Source: DATCVR01 sp036566745 (lineage in GTDB: Bacteria; Actinomycetota; Actinomycetes; Jiangellales; Jiangellaceae). From it: DNA of 21,349 nucleotides. Numbering within the stretch: the first letter of the stretch is position 1; each line of letters begins with the position of its first letter. The notes under the pieces were generated by a model. It did no database searches. It worked only from the letters and a program-made list of their open reading frames with translations, and was not told the origin of the DNA. The stretch is taken from contig DATCVR010000107.1 of NCBI GenBank assembly GCA_036566745.1, forward strand, positions 1-21,349, given 5' to 3'. Of this stretch, positions 1 through 7,617 are shown piece after piece. Made by a program: the position numbers and the translations under genes.

Positions 1-103
1 CGATGACGACCAGCCCGATCAGCGTGATGCCCTGGACGGACAGCAAGGTGGCCCGGGTGCCGGGCTGCCGGCGCGCCGTGGCGGAGACGAACGTCGTGCT
101 CAT
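1..103 (-). CDS. Carbohydrate ABC transporter permease, second subunit (N-terminal fragment, cut by window edge)
   Basis: Only the first 34 codons are present, beginning MSTTFVSATARRQPG and running into the start of a hydrophobic stretch (ITLIGLVVI) that would be the first membrane helix. The ATG overlaps the stop of the upstream permease in an ATGA arrangement, so the two are almost certainly translationally coupled. Position after a binding protein and a first permease, plus a short polar N-terminus, fits a MalG-type inner-membrane permease of a CUT1 sugar importer. The sequence itself is too short to prove this. The rest of the gene, and possibly further catabolic genes, lie left of the window. 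Confidence 0.75.
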   Translation of the reverse strand, partial: MSTTFVSATARRQPGTRATLLSVQGITLIGLVVI

Positions 104-1047
104 GACTGGCTCCAGCTTCGGGTCGCCCGCATGTAGACCGCTGACAGCGCGGCCAGCGCGATCGCCAGCAGCAGTGAGAGCGCCGCCGCCTGGCCGTAGT
201 TTCCGTTCTGGAAGGCGTAGCGGAAGATCAGCAGCAGCACCGTGACGGTGGAGTTCTGCGGCCCGCCTCCGGTGAACACGTACGGCTCGGTGAACACCTG
301 CACCGTGGTGATCAGCTGCAGCATGAGCAGCAGGCCGATCACCGGGCGCAGCTGCGGCAGCATGACGTGCCAGATGCGCTGCCAGGTCGAGGCCCCGTCG
401 ATCTCGGCCGCCTCGTAGAGCTCCGCCGGGACGCCCACCATGGCGGCCAGGTAGATCAGCACCGCGCCGCCCATGCCGGCCCAGGTGGACTCCAGCACCA
501 GGCTGAGCATCGCGCTGTCCGGCGACTCCAGCCAGCGGAACGGCCCGAGCCCCACCAGACCGAACAGCGAGTTGAACAGGCCCGGGCCGGGATCGTAGAA
601 CCACTTCCACAGCAGCACCGACACGACCGGGGGGATGACCACCGGCAGGTACACCAGCACCCGGTAGACACCGCCGAGCCGGCGCACCGTCGACATGATC
701 GAGGCCAGCACCAGCGGCACCGGGAAGCCGATCAGCACGCCCAGGCCGACGAACAGCAGGGTGTTGCTGACCGCCGTGCCCAGCAGCGGGTCGGCGAACA
801 ACGTCACGAAGTTGTTCAGCCCGACCCACTGCGCGGGCCCGACCAGGTTGGTCTCCTGGAAGCTGATGAGCAGACCACGGATGATCGGCCACCAGGCGAA
901 CAGCCCGAAGATCACGATCGCCGGGAGCAGGAAGGCCAGTGCCGTGAGCTCGGCGCGGAGCCTGCGCCGGCGCGGTGGCCGCGGGCTGGGCGTTGGGGGC
1001 GCGCCGTCGCCGGGGGCGGTGACGCGATCGGCCGTGGCGGTGCTCAT
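100..1047 (-). CDS. Carbohydrate ABC transporter permease, first subunit (MalF/UgpA-type)
   Basis: This 315-residue inner-membrane protein would form half of the channel of a binding-protein-dependent sugar importer. After a basic, proline-rich N-terminus (residues 1-30) come about six membrane helices, the first around ALAFLLPAIVIFGLFAWWP. The cytoplasmic EAA loop that docks on the ATPase is clear (YEAAEIDGASTWQRIWHVML). Length and layout are normal for the family. The ATG start (MSTATADRV) is chosen because it precedes the first helix by a normal margin and lies 17 bp after the stop of the binding-protein gene. An open frame continues further upstream but would overlap that gene. Its stop overlaps the start of the second permease by 4 bp. 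The exact sugar cannot be read from the permease. Confidence 0.92.
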   Translation of the reverse strand: MSTATADRVTAPGDGAPPTPSPRPPRRRRLRAELTALAFLLPAIVIFGLFAWWPIIRGLLISFQETNLVGPAQWVGLNNFVTLFADPLLGTAVSNTLLFVGLGVLIGFPVPLVLASIMSTVRRLGGVYRVLVYLPVVIPPVVSVLLWKWFYDPGPGLFNSLFGLVGLGPFRWLESPDSAMLSLVLESTWAGMGGAVLIYLAAMVGVPAELYEAAEIDGASTWQRIWHVMLPQLRPVIGLLLMLQLITTVQVFTEPYVFTGGGPQNSTVTVLLLIFRYAFQNGNYGQAAALSLLLAIALAALSAVYMRATRSWSQS

Positions 1048-1064
1048 CGCGGTCGTCCGTCCGG

Positions 1065-2459
1065 TCAGCCGGCCGAGGCCAGCTTGGCGTTGGCATCCTG
1101 CTCGGCCGAAGCCAGCAGGGCGTCGATGTCGGCGTCGGGATCGGTGAGCACGGCTTGAACCACGGGGTCGAGGGCTTCGTAGAGCGTCTGGGCCTGGAAC
1201 GGCGGCTCCGGGCGCAGCTCGAGGGTCGGCGTGGTCTCGATGTAGGGCTGGAAGTGCTCGAGCTCGACGTTGACGTACGGCGCGACGGCCTCGTCGATCT
1301 TGGCCTGCTGCTCCTCGTCGAACATCGGCAGCACCGGGACGCCCACGGCCGCGGCCGGGTCGGCGGCCAGGGTCTCGGCCTGCTCGGCGGCGGCGTCGGC
1401 GTCGTACTGCGGCTCGGCGTAGGCGAAGACGAGCCACTCGACGGCCGCCGCGGCCTGCTCCTCGGAGACCGACGCGGGGATCATGTAGACCTCGCTGCCG
1501 CTGAGTGTGGCGTTGCCGCCGGACTGCGGCATCGCGGCCATCCCGAAGCTCGCGGTGTCGGCCATGTCGAAGTTCATCTTGGCCAGCCGGTAGATGCCAG
1601 GCGTGCCCATGAACATGCCGATCTGGCCCGCGGCGAACTGCTGGGTCGCGTCGTTCTGGTCGAGCAGCTGGCTCTCGCCCATGGAGTTGTCGCTCCACCG
1701 CATCTGCTGGAGCAGGGTCAGCGAGTCGCGCACGGCGTCGTTCTGGAAGTCGGCCACGAACGTGTCGCCGTCCCGGCGCTCGACCTCGCCGCCGTGGCTG
1801 TAGGCCATCATCGTCAGCTGCCAGCCGCCGGAGTTGTCCTTCGACTCGTGGACGAATCCGGCCGCGCCGGTGGCGTCGGAGATCTGCTTGGCGTAGGTGC
1901 GCACCTCGTCCCACGTCGTGGGCGGCTTGTCCGGATCGAGCCCGGCCGCGTCGAACAGCGCGCGGTTGTAGACCAGGCCCAGCGCGAACGGCGACTGCGG
2001 GATGCCGTAGATCTCGCCGTCGGCGTCCGACAACGGCTCGAGCACCTGGGGGTTGAACTCCTCGGAGTGGTCCCACTCGGAGAGCTGGCTGGTGATCGGC
2101 TGGACCTGCCCGCGCTCGATCAGCCCGCGCGGCTCGGTGAGGGGCACCCGGATGACGTCCTCGATGCTGCCGCCCGCCAGCTGGGCGGAGAACGTCAGCG
2201 GATCCCAGACGTTCGTGGAGCCCTCGACGGTGATGCCGGGGTTCGCCTCCTCGAACGCCTCGACCTTGGCCTCGAAGGCGGCGAGCCCGGCCTCGTCGGT
2301 GGCGGCCGGCATGCCCTGGACCCGGATGACGACGTCGCCGTCGGGTCCGTCCGTACTGCTGTCGGAGCTACAGGCGACCAGCGTGCCGGTGAGGGCCACA
2401 CAGCCGGCCAGCGCGATCGCTCGGACGGCTGTGAGGCGGTGGTGCGTTCGGTGTGTCAT
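1065..2459 (-). CDS. Extracellular sugar-binding lipoprotein (solute-binding protein family 1)
   Basis: This 464-residue protein would capture the sugar outside the membrane and deliver it to the two downstream permeases. The N-terminus has a basic start, a hydrophobic core and a lipobox (LVAC then SSDSS), so it should be lipid-anchored. The mature part has the look of a family 1 binding protein, with VEAFEEANPGITVE near the start and NPQVLEPLSDADGEIYGIPQ further in. The ATG at 2459 is preferred over an in-frame ATG 24 codons upstream because it gives a proper signal peptide and has a GGAG box 5 nt upstream (2465-2468). It is the first transport gene after lacI and the likely most-expressed member. 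I infer the substrate to be a sugar or sugar acid because of the divergent dehydratase. No ligand residue can be assigned by eye. Confidence 0.93.
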   Translation of the reverse strand: MTHRTHHRLTAVRAIALAGCVALTGTLVACSSDSSTDGPDGDVVIRVQGMPAATDEAGLAAFEAKVEAFEEANPGITVEGSTNVWDPLTFSAQLAGGSIEDVIRVPLTEPRGLIERGQVQPITSQLSEWDHSEEFNPQVLEPLSDADGEIYGIPQSPFALGLVYNRALFDAAGLDPDKPPTTWDEVRTYAKQISDATGAAGFVHESKDNSGGWQLTMMAYSHGGEVERRDGDTFVADFQNDAVRDSLTLLQQMRWSDNSMGESQLLDQNDATQQFAAGQIGMFMGTPGIYRLAKMNFDMADTASFGMAAMPQSGGNATLSGSEVYMIPASVSEEQAAAAVEWLVFAYAEPQYDADAAAEQAETLAADPAAAVGVPVLPMFDEEQQAKIDEAVAPYVNVELEHFQPYIETTPTLELRPEPPFQAQTLYEALDPVVQAVLTDPDADIDALLASAEQDANAKLASAG

Positions 2460-2579
2460 CGTCACTCCAACGGGGCAGAGGTTCGGGCGCAATAGTGACA
2501 AATAGGGCATCGAGTGCTCGGCGTCCGGCATGGTCCGGGCGCCTTGGGTGTTCGCGAGGGGAGCTGTCGGGTGGGGCCG
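2460..2579. other. Spacer between lacI-type gene and binding-protein gene
   Basis: This 120-bp gap holds the ribosome binding site of the binding-protein gene (GGAG on the minus strand at 2465-2468). A slightly AT-richer patch around 2490-2508 could hold a -10 element, but no convincing -35/-10 pair is visible. No AAACGTT-like LacI box is present. The transport genes may therefore be read through from the lacI promoter, or from a weak promoter here that I cannot define. Confidence 0.4.
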
Positions 2580-3557
2580 CTATCGGCCGGGCGCTGGCCC
2601 GGTCGAGGCTCGGGGCACCAGGTGGGAGCCGATCTCGACGATGCGCTCCGCCGGGCTGCCGCCACCCACCAGACCGGTGAGGACGTCGATGGCCCGGGTG
2701 GCGATCTCGTCCGGCGAGATCCTGATGGTCGTCAGCGACGGCGTGGACACCGACGCGAGGATGGTGTCGTCGATGCCGATGACGCTGACGTCCTGAGGCA
2801 CGCGCACGCCCAGGGCGGAGAGCTGGTGGAGCACGCCCATCGCGACGAGGTCGTTGTGCGCGAGGACCGCGGTGGCGCCGTGCGAGGTGACCAGCGGGGC
2901 GGCATGGAGCCCGGTCTCGAACCGCGGCTCGTACGGGCCCAGCTCGATCAGCGAGAGGTCCATGGTCTCGAACGACTCGCGGATCGACTTGCCGCGCTCG
3001 AGCTCGGGACGCGAGCAGTCGATGAAGGCACAGCGGGTGTGGCCGTAGGCGCGCAGGTGTTCGGCGGCCTGGGTGATGCCGGCGGTCAGCGAGATGTGCA
3101 CCTCGGAGATCCCCGGCACCTTGCGGTTGACCAGGACGATCGGCATCTGCTCGGTCAGCTCGCGCAGCCGGGTCTCGGCAAGGGTGGAGGCCCACAGGAT
3201 CATCCCGTCGACCTTCTTCGACAGCGCGGCGATGGTCTCGAGCTCGTCCGCCTCGCGCTCGTCGCTGTCGGCGACGAGCAGCGTGTAGCCCTGACGGCGG
3301 GCCCGAGCCTGCATCGCCTTGAAGATGGGCGGGAAGAACGGGTTGCTGATGTCGGTGATGACCAGCCCCAGCGACCCGGTGCGGCCCTCGCGCAGCGACC
3401 GGGCGGCCGGATTGGGCGCGTATCCGAGGTGTTCGGCGGCCTCGACCACGCGCTGGCGGGTGGTGGCGCTGACCAGGTCCGGCGTGTTGAGCGCGCGAGA
3501 GACCGTCGAGACCGAGACACCGGCCCGGCGAGCGACCTCGTTGATCGTGACGGCCAT
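2580..3557 (-). CDS. LacI-family transcriptional regulator of the sugar-acid cluster
   Basis: A 325-residue repressor-type protein. The N-terminal LacI helix-turn-helix is textbook (VARRAGVSVSTVSRALN), followed by the hinge-region SATTRQRVVEAAEHLGYAPN. The rest is a periplasmic-binding-protein-like effector domain containing LGLVITDISNPFFPPI and DVSVIGIDDTILAS. The ATG at 3557 has a strong GGAGGAG ribosome binding site 4-5 nt upstream (3562-3568). An open frame continues upstream but would remove this start context. The gene is divergent from the dehydratase and precedes the transporter genes, so it is the natural local regulator. A palindromic AAACGTTT box lies in its own promoter, suggesting autoregulation. 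The effector is probably the transported sugar or a catabolic intermediate (inference). Confidence 0.94.
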   Translation of the reverse strand: MAVTINEVARRAGVSVSTVSRALNTPDLVSATTRQRVVEAAEHLGYAPNPAARSLREGRTGSLGLVITDISNPFFPPIFKAMQARARRQGYTLLVADSDEREADELETIAALSKKVDGMILWASTLAETRLRELTEQMPIVLVNRKVPGISEVHISLTAGITQAAEHLRAYGHTRCAFIDCSRPELERGKSIRESFETMDLSLIELGPYEPRFETGLHAAPLVTSHGATAVLAHNDLVAMGVLHQLSALGVRVPQDVSVIGIDDTILASVSTPSLTTIRISPDEIATRAIDVLTGLVGGGSPAERIVEIGSHLVPRASTGPAPGR

Positions 3558-3594
3558 GTGACTCCTCCCACATCGGCGGGGCGTTGTGGGGGAT

Positions 3595-3622
3595 GGTTGC
3601 AAACGTTTCTGATGTATGTCAA
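3595..3622 (-). promoter_or_regulatory. Promoter of the lacI-type gene with embedded operator
   Basis: Reading the minus strand, a consensus -35 TTGACA lies at 3622-3617. About 17-18 nt further on is a weak -10-like CAACCAT near 3599-3593. The LacI-type palindrome AAACGTTT falls between the two elements, where a bound repressor would block RNA polymerase. The -35 is seen directly. The -10 is poor, so the exact promoter is inferred. Confidence 0.5.
3601..3608. promoter_or_regulatory. LacI-family operator, box 1 (AAACGTTT)
   Basis: A perfect 8-bp palindrome with the central CG typical of LacI/GalR operators, in the context TTGCAAACGTTTCTGA. It lies between lacI and the divergent dehydratase gene and overlaps the lacI promoter spacer. 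The matching regulator is encoded next door. Binding is inferred from family knowledge. Confidence 0.65.
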
Positions 3623-3688
3623 GAGTGCTTCTAGCCGGTGAATTGCGACATGCGTTAGGTTGTCGCCCACCGTGGATGACGGTTTGTG

Positions 3689-3698
3689 GAAACGTTCT
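3689..3698. promoter_or_regulatory. LacI-family operator, box 2 (GAAACGTTCT)
   Basis: A second AAACGTT-centred element, less symmetric than box 1, whose central CG lies 89 bp from that of box 1 and about 30 bp upstream of the dehydratase ATG. Its position suggests control of the dehydratase transcript. Two boxes 89 bp apart would permit repression by looping. Function is inferred. Confidence 0.55.
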
Positions 3699-3723
3699 TG
3701 ACCGAGGCGAGGGCCGAACTGAC

Positions 3724-4863
3724 ATGAAGATCACCGGTGTGGAAGTGCTCACGCTCCCCGACCACGGCGACAGCATGATGCTGGTCGTGGTCGACACCGA
3801 CGAGGGCATCTACGGCCTGGGCGAGGTCGGCATCCGGTCGCGGCAGCGGGCGGTGGCCGGGGGCATCGACCACCTGGCCGCGCTGGTGCTCGGCGAGGAC
3901 CCCACGTGCATCGAGCACCTCTGGCAGGTCATGTTCCGCCGGGGCTTCTTCCCGGCCGATCGGTTCCTCGCCTCGGCCATCGCCGCGATCGACGTCGCGC
4001 TGTGGGACATCCGGGGCAAGGCTCTCGGAGTGCCGGTGTACGACCTGCTCGGAGGCCGGGTCCGCGACAGGGTGCCGTGCTATGTCCACATCGGCGACGG
4101 GTACGCCGACCGTGAGGGCTTCCTCGACCGGTGCCGCGCGCTGGTCGCCGAGGGGTGGTCGCACCTGCGCTTCGCCTCGCCGCACGAGGGCGACGTGCTC
4201 GACGCCCGGGCCACCATGCGCGACTCCGTCGAGCTGTTCCACCAGGTCCGTGACGTCGTGGGGGACCAGGTCGAGCTGATCCTGGACGTCCACACCCGGC
4301 TGGACCCACCCGAGGCGGTGACCCTGTGCCGCGAGATCGAGGCCGCTCGCCCGTATTTCGTCGAGGACCCGCTGCGCTCGGAAGGGCTCGACAGCTACCG
4401 GATGCTGCGCAGCCGCACCGGCGTGCCGCTGGCCGCGGGCGAGCAGTTCGGCTCGAAGTGGGAGTTCCAGCGCCTGGTCGAGGGCGACCTCATCGACTAT
4501 GCCCGGATCGACGTCGCCGTCGCGGCCGGGCTCACCGAGGCGAAGAAGATCGCCGCGGCGTGCGAGACCCACTACATCAAGCTGGCCACCCACAACCCGC
4601 TCGGTCCGGTGACGGCGGCCGCGTCGTTGCAGCTCAACCTCGCGTGCTCCAACGTCGGAGTCCAGGAGCACCAGGCCGATCCCGAGCCGGCCGTGGCGGA
4701 GCTGTTCACCGCCCGCCCCACGATCACGCCGGGCTGGGTCGAACGCAGTGAGCTGCCCGGCATCGGCGTCGACATCGACCGGGCCGCTGCCAGGCGGTTC
4801 CAGGCCACCGCGGCCGAGCGCCCGATGCTGCGCACCCGGGACGGCGCCTTCACGAACTGGTGA
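3724..4863 (+). CDS. Enolase-superfamily sugar-acid dehydratase (mandelate racemase/galactonate dehydratase-like)
   Basis: A 379-residue cytoplasmic enzyme of the mandelate-racemase branch, which uses Mg2+ to remove a proton alpha to a carboxylate. The three metal ligands are visible on successive barrel strands: D188 in ILDVHTR, E214 in FVEDPL and E240 in AAGEQF. A catalytic His is H290 in ATHNPLGP, and E315 lies in VQEH. The NPLGP and VQEH segments resemble D-galactonate dehydratase, so dehydration of an aldonate or related sugar acid to a 2-keto-3-deoxy acid is the best guess. Specificity cannot be read with certainty, and mannonate or another acid is possible. The ATG at 3724 (MKITGVEVLTL) matches the family N-terminus. 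In-frame ATGs at 3676 and 3616 would add residues unlike the family. It is divergent from lacI and likely co-regulated with the importer. Confidence 0.9.
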   Translation: MKITGVEVLTLPDHGDSMMLVVVDTDEGIYGLGEVGIRSRQRAVAGGIDHLAALVLGEDPTCIEHLWQVMFRRGFFPADRFLASAIAAIDVALWDIRGKALGVPVYDLLGGRVRDRVPCYVHIGDGYADREGFLDRCRALVAEGWSHLRFASPHEGDVLDARATMRDSVELFHQVRDVVGDQVELILDVHTRLDPPEAVTLCREIEAARPYFVEDPLRSEGLDSYRMLRSRTGVPLAAGEQFGSKWEFQRLVEGDLIDYARIDVAVAAGLTEAKKIAAACETHYIKLATHNPLGPVTAAASLQLNLACSNVGVQEHQADPEPAVAELFTARPTITPGWVERSELPGIGVDIDRAAARRFQATAAERPMLRTRDGAFTNW

Positions 4864-4971
4864 CACCGCGAGTCGATCATCCCGACGACGGCCGGAACCG
4901 CGCGGTCTCGGCGAGTTGCCGGCATCGCCACGCCGGGGCATCTGTGACAGAAGATACGGGTGTGTCGGCGG

Positions 4972-4977
4972 TAACCT
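4972..4977 (+). promoter_or_regulatory. Putative -10 element (TAACCT) for leaderless ftsK transcription
   Basis: TAACCT fits the actinobacterial TANNNT -10 pattern and ends exactly 7 nt before the ftsK ATG at 4985. There is no good ribosome binding site upstream of that ATG, so transcription probably starts at or next to the A of the start codon. No clear -35 is seen. Confidence 0.5.
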
Positions 4978-4984
4978 GATCAGC

Positions 4985-7489
4985 ATGGCGACCCGCACGT
5001 CCGCTCCGGCAAGGTCGCGTAGCTCGTCGGGTACGGCGAAGAAGAAGCGTGCCCCGGCTCGCGGCACGACTCGACGCTCCCCGGCGCCGCGACGACCAGC
5101 CCGCCGACCGGCTCGCCCCGGTCCGGTCGGGCGGTTCTTCCGCGGGATCGGCCGGATGATCGAAACGACGTGGATGGGGCTGGCGCACCTCATCGGCGGC
5201 ACCGCCCGCCACGTCGGCTCCAGCGCGCGCGAACTCTCCACCGAGCAGCGTCGCGACGGTGTCGGGCTGGCGCTGATCGGCGTCGCCATCGTGGTCGCGG
5301 CGTCGGTCTGGTGGATGATCGACGGTGCGGTGCCCGACGCCGTCCGCACCGCCGTCGCCGGAAGCATCGGCACGGCCTCGTACGTCCTGCCGGTCCTGCT
5401 GGTCATGGCCGCGTGGCGGACCCTTCGCCATCCCGACCGCAACGGCCCGGGCGGACGCCAGGTGGTGGGCTGGGCCTGCCTGGCCCTCGGCGCCCTGGGG
5501 CTGGCCCACGTCGCCGGCGGGCTGCCGCGGCCGGTCGACGGCGCCGAGGCGATGCAGCGGGCGGGCGGCGCCATCGGCTTCGTCTCCTCGACCGTGCTCG
5601 CCGATCTCCTCACCGTGTGGGTCGCGGTGCCGCTGCTGGTCCTGCTCACCCTGTTCGGCGTGCTCGTGGTCACCGGCATCCCGCTCTACGAGGTGCCCGA
5701 CCAGGCGCGCGGGCTGCGCGACGACGTGGCGTCGTTCCTCGGCTTCCGCCGGCCCGACGTCGACGAGTCCGCTGACGACGAGGACGCCCCGCTGCGGCGC
5801 CGGCGCCCGAAGGACGGCCTCGACCCGACCGACGACGAGCCCTACGAGACCCCGCTCCTGCGCGACCGGCCGAAGCGGCCGAGCAAGCGGGTCGCCGACG
5901 ACGACGCACCCACCGTCGCGGTGCCGCTCACCGCCGCGTCGGACAAGTCCGACGACGGCCCCGCCGAACCGCCGCCACACACCCCGTTGCCCCAGCGGGT
6001 CGAGCAGCTCGCGCTCTCCGGCGACATCACCTACACGTTGCCGGCCAGCAACGCGCTGCGCGAGGGGAGCCCCCACAAAGCCCGCTCGGCGGCCTCGGAC
6101 CGGGTGGTCGACTCGCTCACCGAGGTGCTCGAGCAGTTCGAGATCGATGCGCAGGTCACCGGGTACACCCGCGGCCCCACCGTCACCCGTTACGAGGTCG
6201 AGCTGGGCCAGGCGGTCAAGGTCGAGCGGGTCACGGCGCTGACCAAGAACATCTCGTACGCGGTGGCCAGCGCCGAGGTGCGGATCCTCTCCCCGATCCC
6301 GGGCAAGTCGGCCATCGGCATCGAGATCCCCAACACCGACAAGGAGATCGTCAGCCTCGGCGACGTGCTCCGCTCGTCGGTGGCCCGCAAGGACCACCAC
6401 CCGATGGTCGCGGGCCTCGGCAAGGACGTCGAGGGCGGGTTCGTCGTCACCAACCTCGCGAAGATGCCGCACCTCCTGGTCGCGGGCGCCACCGGCTCGG
6501 GCAAGTCGAGCTTCGTCAACTCGATGATCACCTCGGTGCTGATGCGCTCGACGCCGGACGAGGTGCGGATGATCCTGGTCGATCCCAAGCGGGTCGAGCT
6601 CACCGCCTACGACGGCATCCCGCACCTCATCACGCCGATCATCACCCACCCCAAGAAGGCTTCCGAGGCGCTGCAGTGGGTCGTGCGCGAGATGGACATG
6701 CGCTACGACGACCTCGCGAACTTCGGTTTCCGCCACATCGACGACTTCAACAAGGCGGTGCGGGCCGGCAAGGTCAAGGTGCCGCCCGGCAGCGAGCGGA
6801 CGCTGACGCCCTACCCCTACCTGCTGGTGATCGTCGACGAGCTGGCCGACCTGATGATGGTCGCGCCACGCGACGTCGAGGACGCCATCGTGCGCATCAC
6901 CCAGCTGGCGCGAGCGGCGGGCATCCACCTCGTGCTGGCCACCCAGCGTCCCTCCGTCGACGTCGTCACGGGCCTCATCAAGGCGAACGTGCCCTCACGG
7001 CTGGCGTTCGCCACCTCCTCCCTCGCCGACTCCCGGGTCATCCTCGACCAGCCGGGCGCGGAGAAGCTGGTCGGTCAGGGCGACGGGCTGTTCCTGCCGA
7101 TGGGCGCCAGCAAGCCGGTCCGTATCCAGGGCGCGTGGGTCACCGAGACCGAGATCGCGGCGGTGGTCAAGCACTGCAAGGAGCAGCTCGAGCCCACGTA
7201 CCGCGACGACGTCACGGTCGTGGCCGCGTCGAAGCGCGAGGTCGACGAGGACATCGGCGACGACCTCGACCTGCTGTGCCAGGCCGCCGAGCTGGTCGTC
7301 ACCACCCAGTTCGGATCGACCTCGATGCTCCAGCGCAAGCTGCGGGTGGGCTTCGCCAAGGCCGGGCGGCTCATGGACCTCATGGAGAGCCGCGGCGTAG
7401 TGGGCCCGTCCGAGGGATCCAAGGCGCGCGACGTGCTCATCAAGCCCGACGACCTCGAGGAGGTCCTCGCCACCCTGCGCGGCGAGTGA
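4985..7489 (+). CDS. ftsK: DNA translocase FtsK
   Basis: An 834-residue septal DNA pump that moves and sorts chromosome ends during division. It has a very basic N-terminus (residues 1-60), four predicted membrane helices (about 92-112, 128-147, 160-178 and 205-231), and a charged, proline-rich linker to about residue 330. The RecA-like motor follows, with Walker A GATGSGKSS near residues 500-508 and Walker B LLVIVDE at 613-619. The C-terminal gamma winged helix (about 757-834, containing QFGSTSMLQRKLRVGFAKAG) normally reads the KOPS/FRS polarity sequences. Full length is normal for actinobacterial FtsK. The ATG at 4985 is supported by the TAACCT hexamer 7 nt upstream. The frame is open further 5', but that part overlaps the dehydratase gene. 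Its position near rimO, pgsA and clgR is typical core actinobacterial synteny. Confidence 0.97.
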   Translation: MATRTSAPARSRSSSGTAKKKRAPARGTTRRSPAPRRPARRPARPGPVGRFFRGIGRMIETTWMGLAHLIGGTARHVGSSARELSTEQRRDGVGLALIGVAIVVAASVWWMIDGAVPDAVRTAVAGSIGTASYVLPVLLVMAAWRTLRHPDRNGPGGRQVVGWACLALGALGLAHVAGGLPRPVDGAEAMQRAGGAIGFVSSTVLADLLTVWVAVPLLVLLTLFGVLVVTGIPLYEVPDQARGLRDDVASFLGFRRPDVDESADDEDAPLRRRRPKDGLDPTDDEPYETPLLRDRPKRPSKRVADDDAPTVAVPLTAASDKSDDGPAEPPPHTPLPQRVEQLALSGDITYTLPASNALREGSPHKARSAASDRVVDSLTEVLEQFEIDAQVTGYTRGPTVTRYEVELGQAVKVERVTALTKNISYAVASAEVRILSPIPGKSAIGIEIPNTDKEIVSLGDVLRSSVARKDHHPMVAGLGKDVEGGFVVTNLAKMPHLLVAGATGSGKSSFVNSMITSVLMRSTPDEVRMILVDPKRVELTAYDGIPHLITPIITHPKKASEALQWVVREMDMRYDDLANFGFRHIDDFNKAVRAGKVKVPPGSERTLTPYPYLLVIVDELADLMMVAPRDVEDAIVRITQLARAAGIHLVLATQRPSVDVVTGLIKANVPSRLAFATSSLADSRVILDQPGAEKLVGQGDGLFLPMGASKPVRIQGAWVTETEIAAVVKHCKEQLEPTYRDDVTVVAASKREVDEDIGDDLDLLCQAAELVVTTQFGSTSMLQRKLRVGFAKAGRLMDLMESRGVVGPSEGSKARDVLIKPDDLEEVLATLRGE

Positions 7490-7513
7490 TCCTTCGGCGC
7501 CCTGCGCTGGGGG

Positions 7514-7586
7514 CGTTGATCTTGGAGTTTCGGCGTTATTGGCCCCGGAATGTCCGTTCGATCCAGCGAAAACTCCAAGATCAACG
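7514..7586. repeat. Intergenic inverted repeat, 17-bp perfect arms
   Basis: The left arm CGTTGATCTTGGAGTTT (7514-7530) is matched exactly, in reverse complement, by 7570-7586. The 39-bp loop between them contains no coding sequence. With one bulged T the pairing extends to 19 bp. It starts 24 bp after the ftsK stop and ends 20 bp before the -10 of the next gene, so it fills the spacer. There is no T-run for a classical terminator. It could be a transcription terminator, a dispersed palindromic (REP/MITE-like) element, or a protein-binding site. I vaguely associate GATCTTGGAGTT repeats with actinobacterial intergenic regions, but cannot verify that here. Confidence 0.8.
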
Positions 7587-7605
7587 AGAACGGCGGGGCG
7601 CGTCG

Positions 7606-7611
7606 TAGGGT
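7606..7611 (+). promoter_or_regulatory. Putative -10 element (TAGGGT) for leaderless DUF2236 gene
   Basis: TAGGGT matches TANNNT and ends 6 nt before the GTG at 7618. The expected -35 zone (about 7582-7588) touches the right arm of the inverted repeat, so a protein or structure at the repeat could affect this promoter. Confidence 0.5.
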
Positions 7612-7617
7612 GGGCGG

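Noticed and set aside
3616..3723. N-terminal extension of the dehydratase
   Set aside because: In-frame ATGs at 3616 and 3676 would place the LacI box and likely promoter inside the coding region and add residues unlike the family.
3655..5679. 674-codon minus-strand frame antisense to the dehydratase and ftsK
   Set aside because: It spans the ends of two clear plus-strand genes and their intergenic spacer, and shows no protein family features.
4877..6928. 683-codon minus-strand frame antisense to ftsK
   Set aside because: Composition is that of an antisense GC-rich shadow. ftsK on the other strand is unmistakable.
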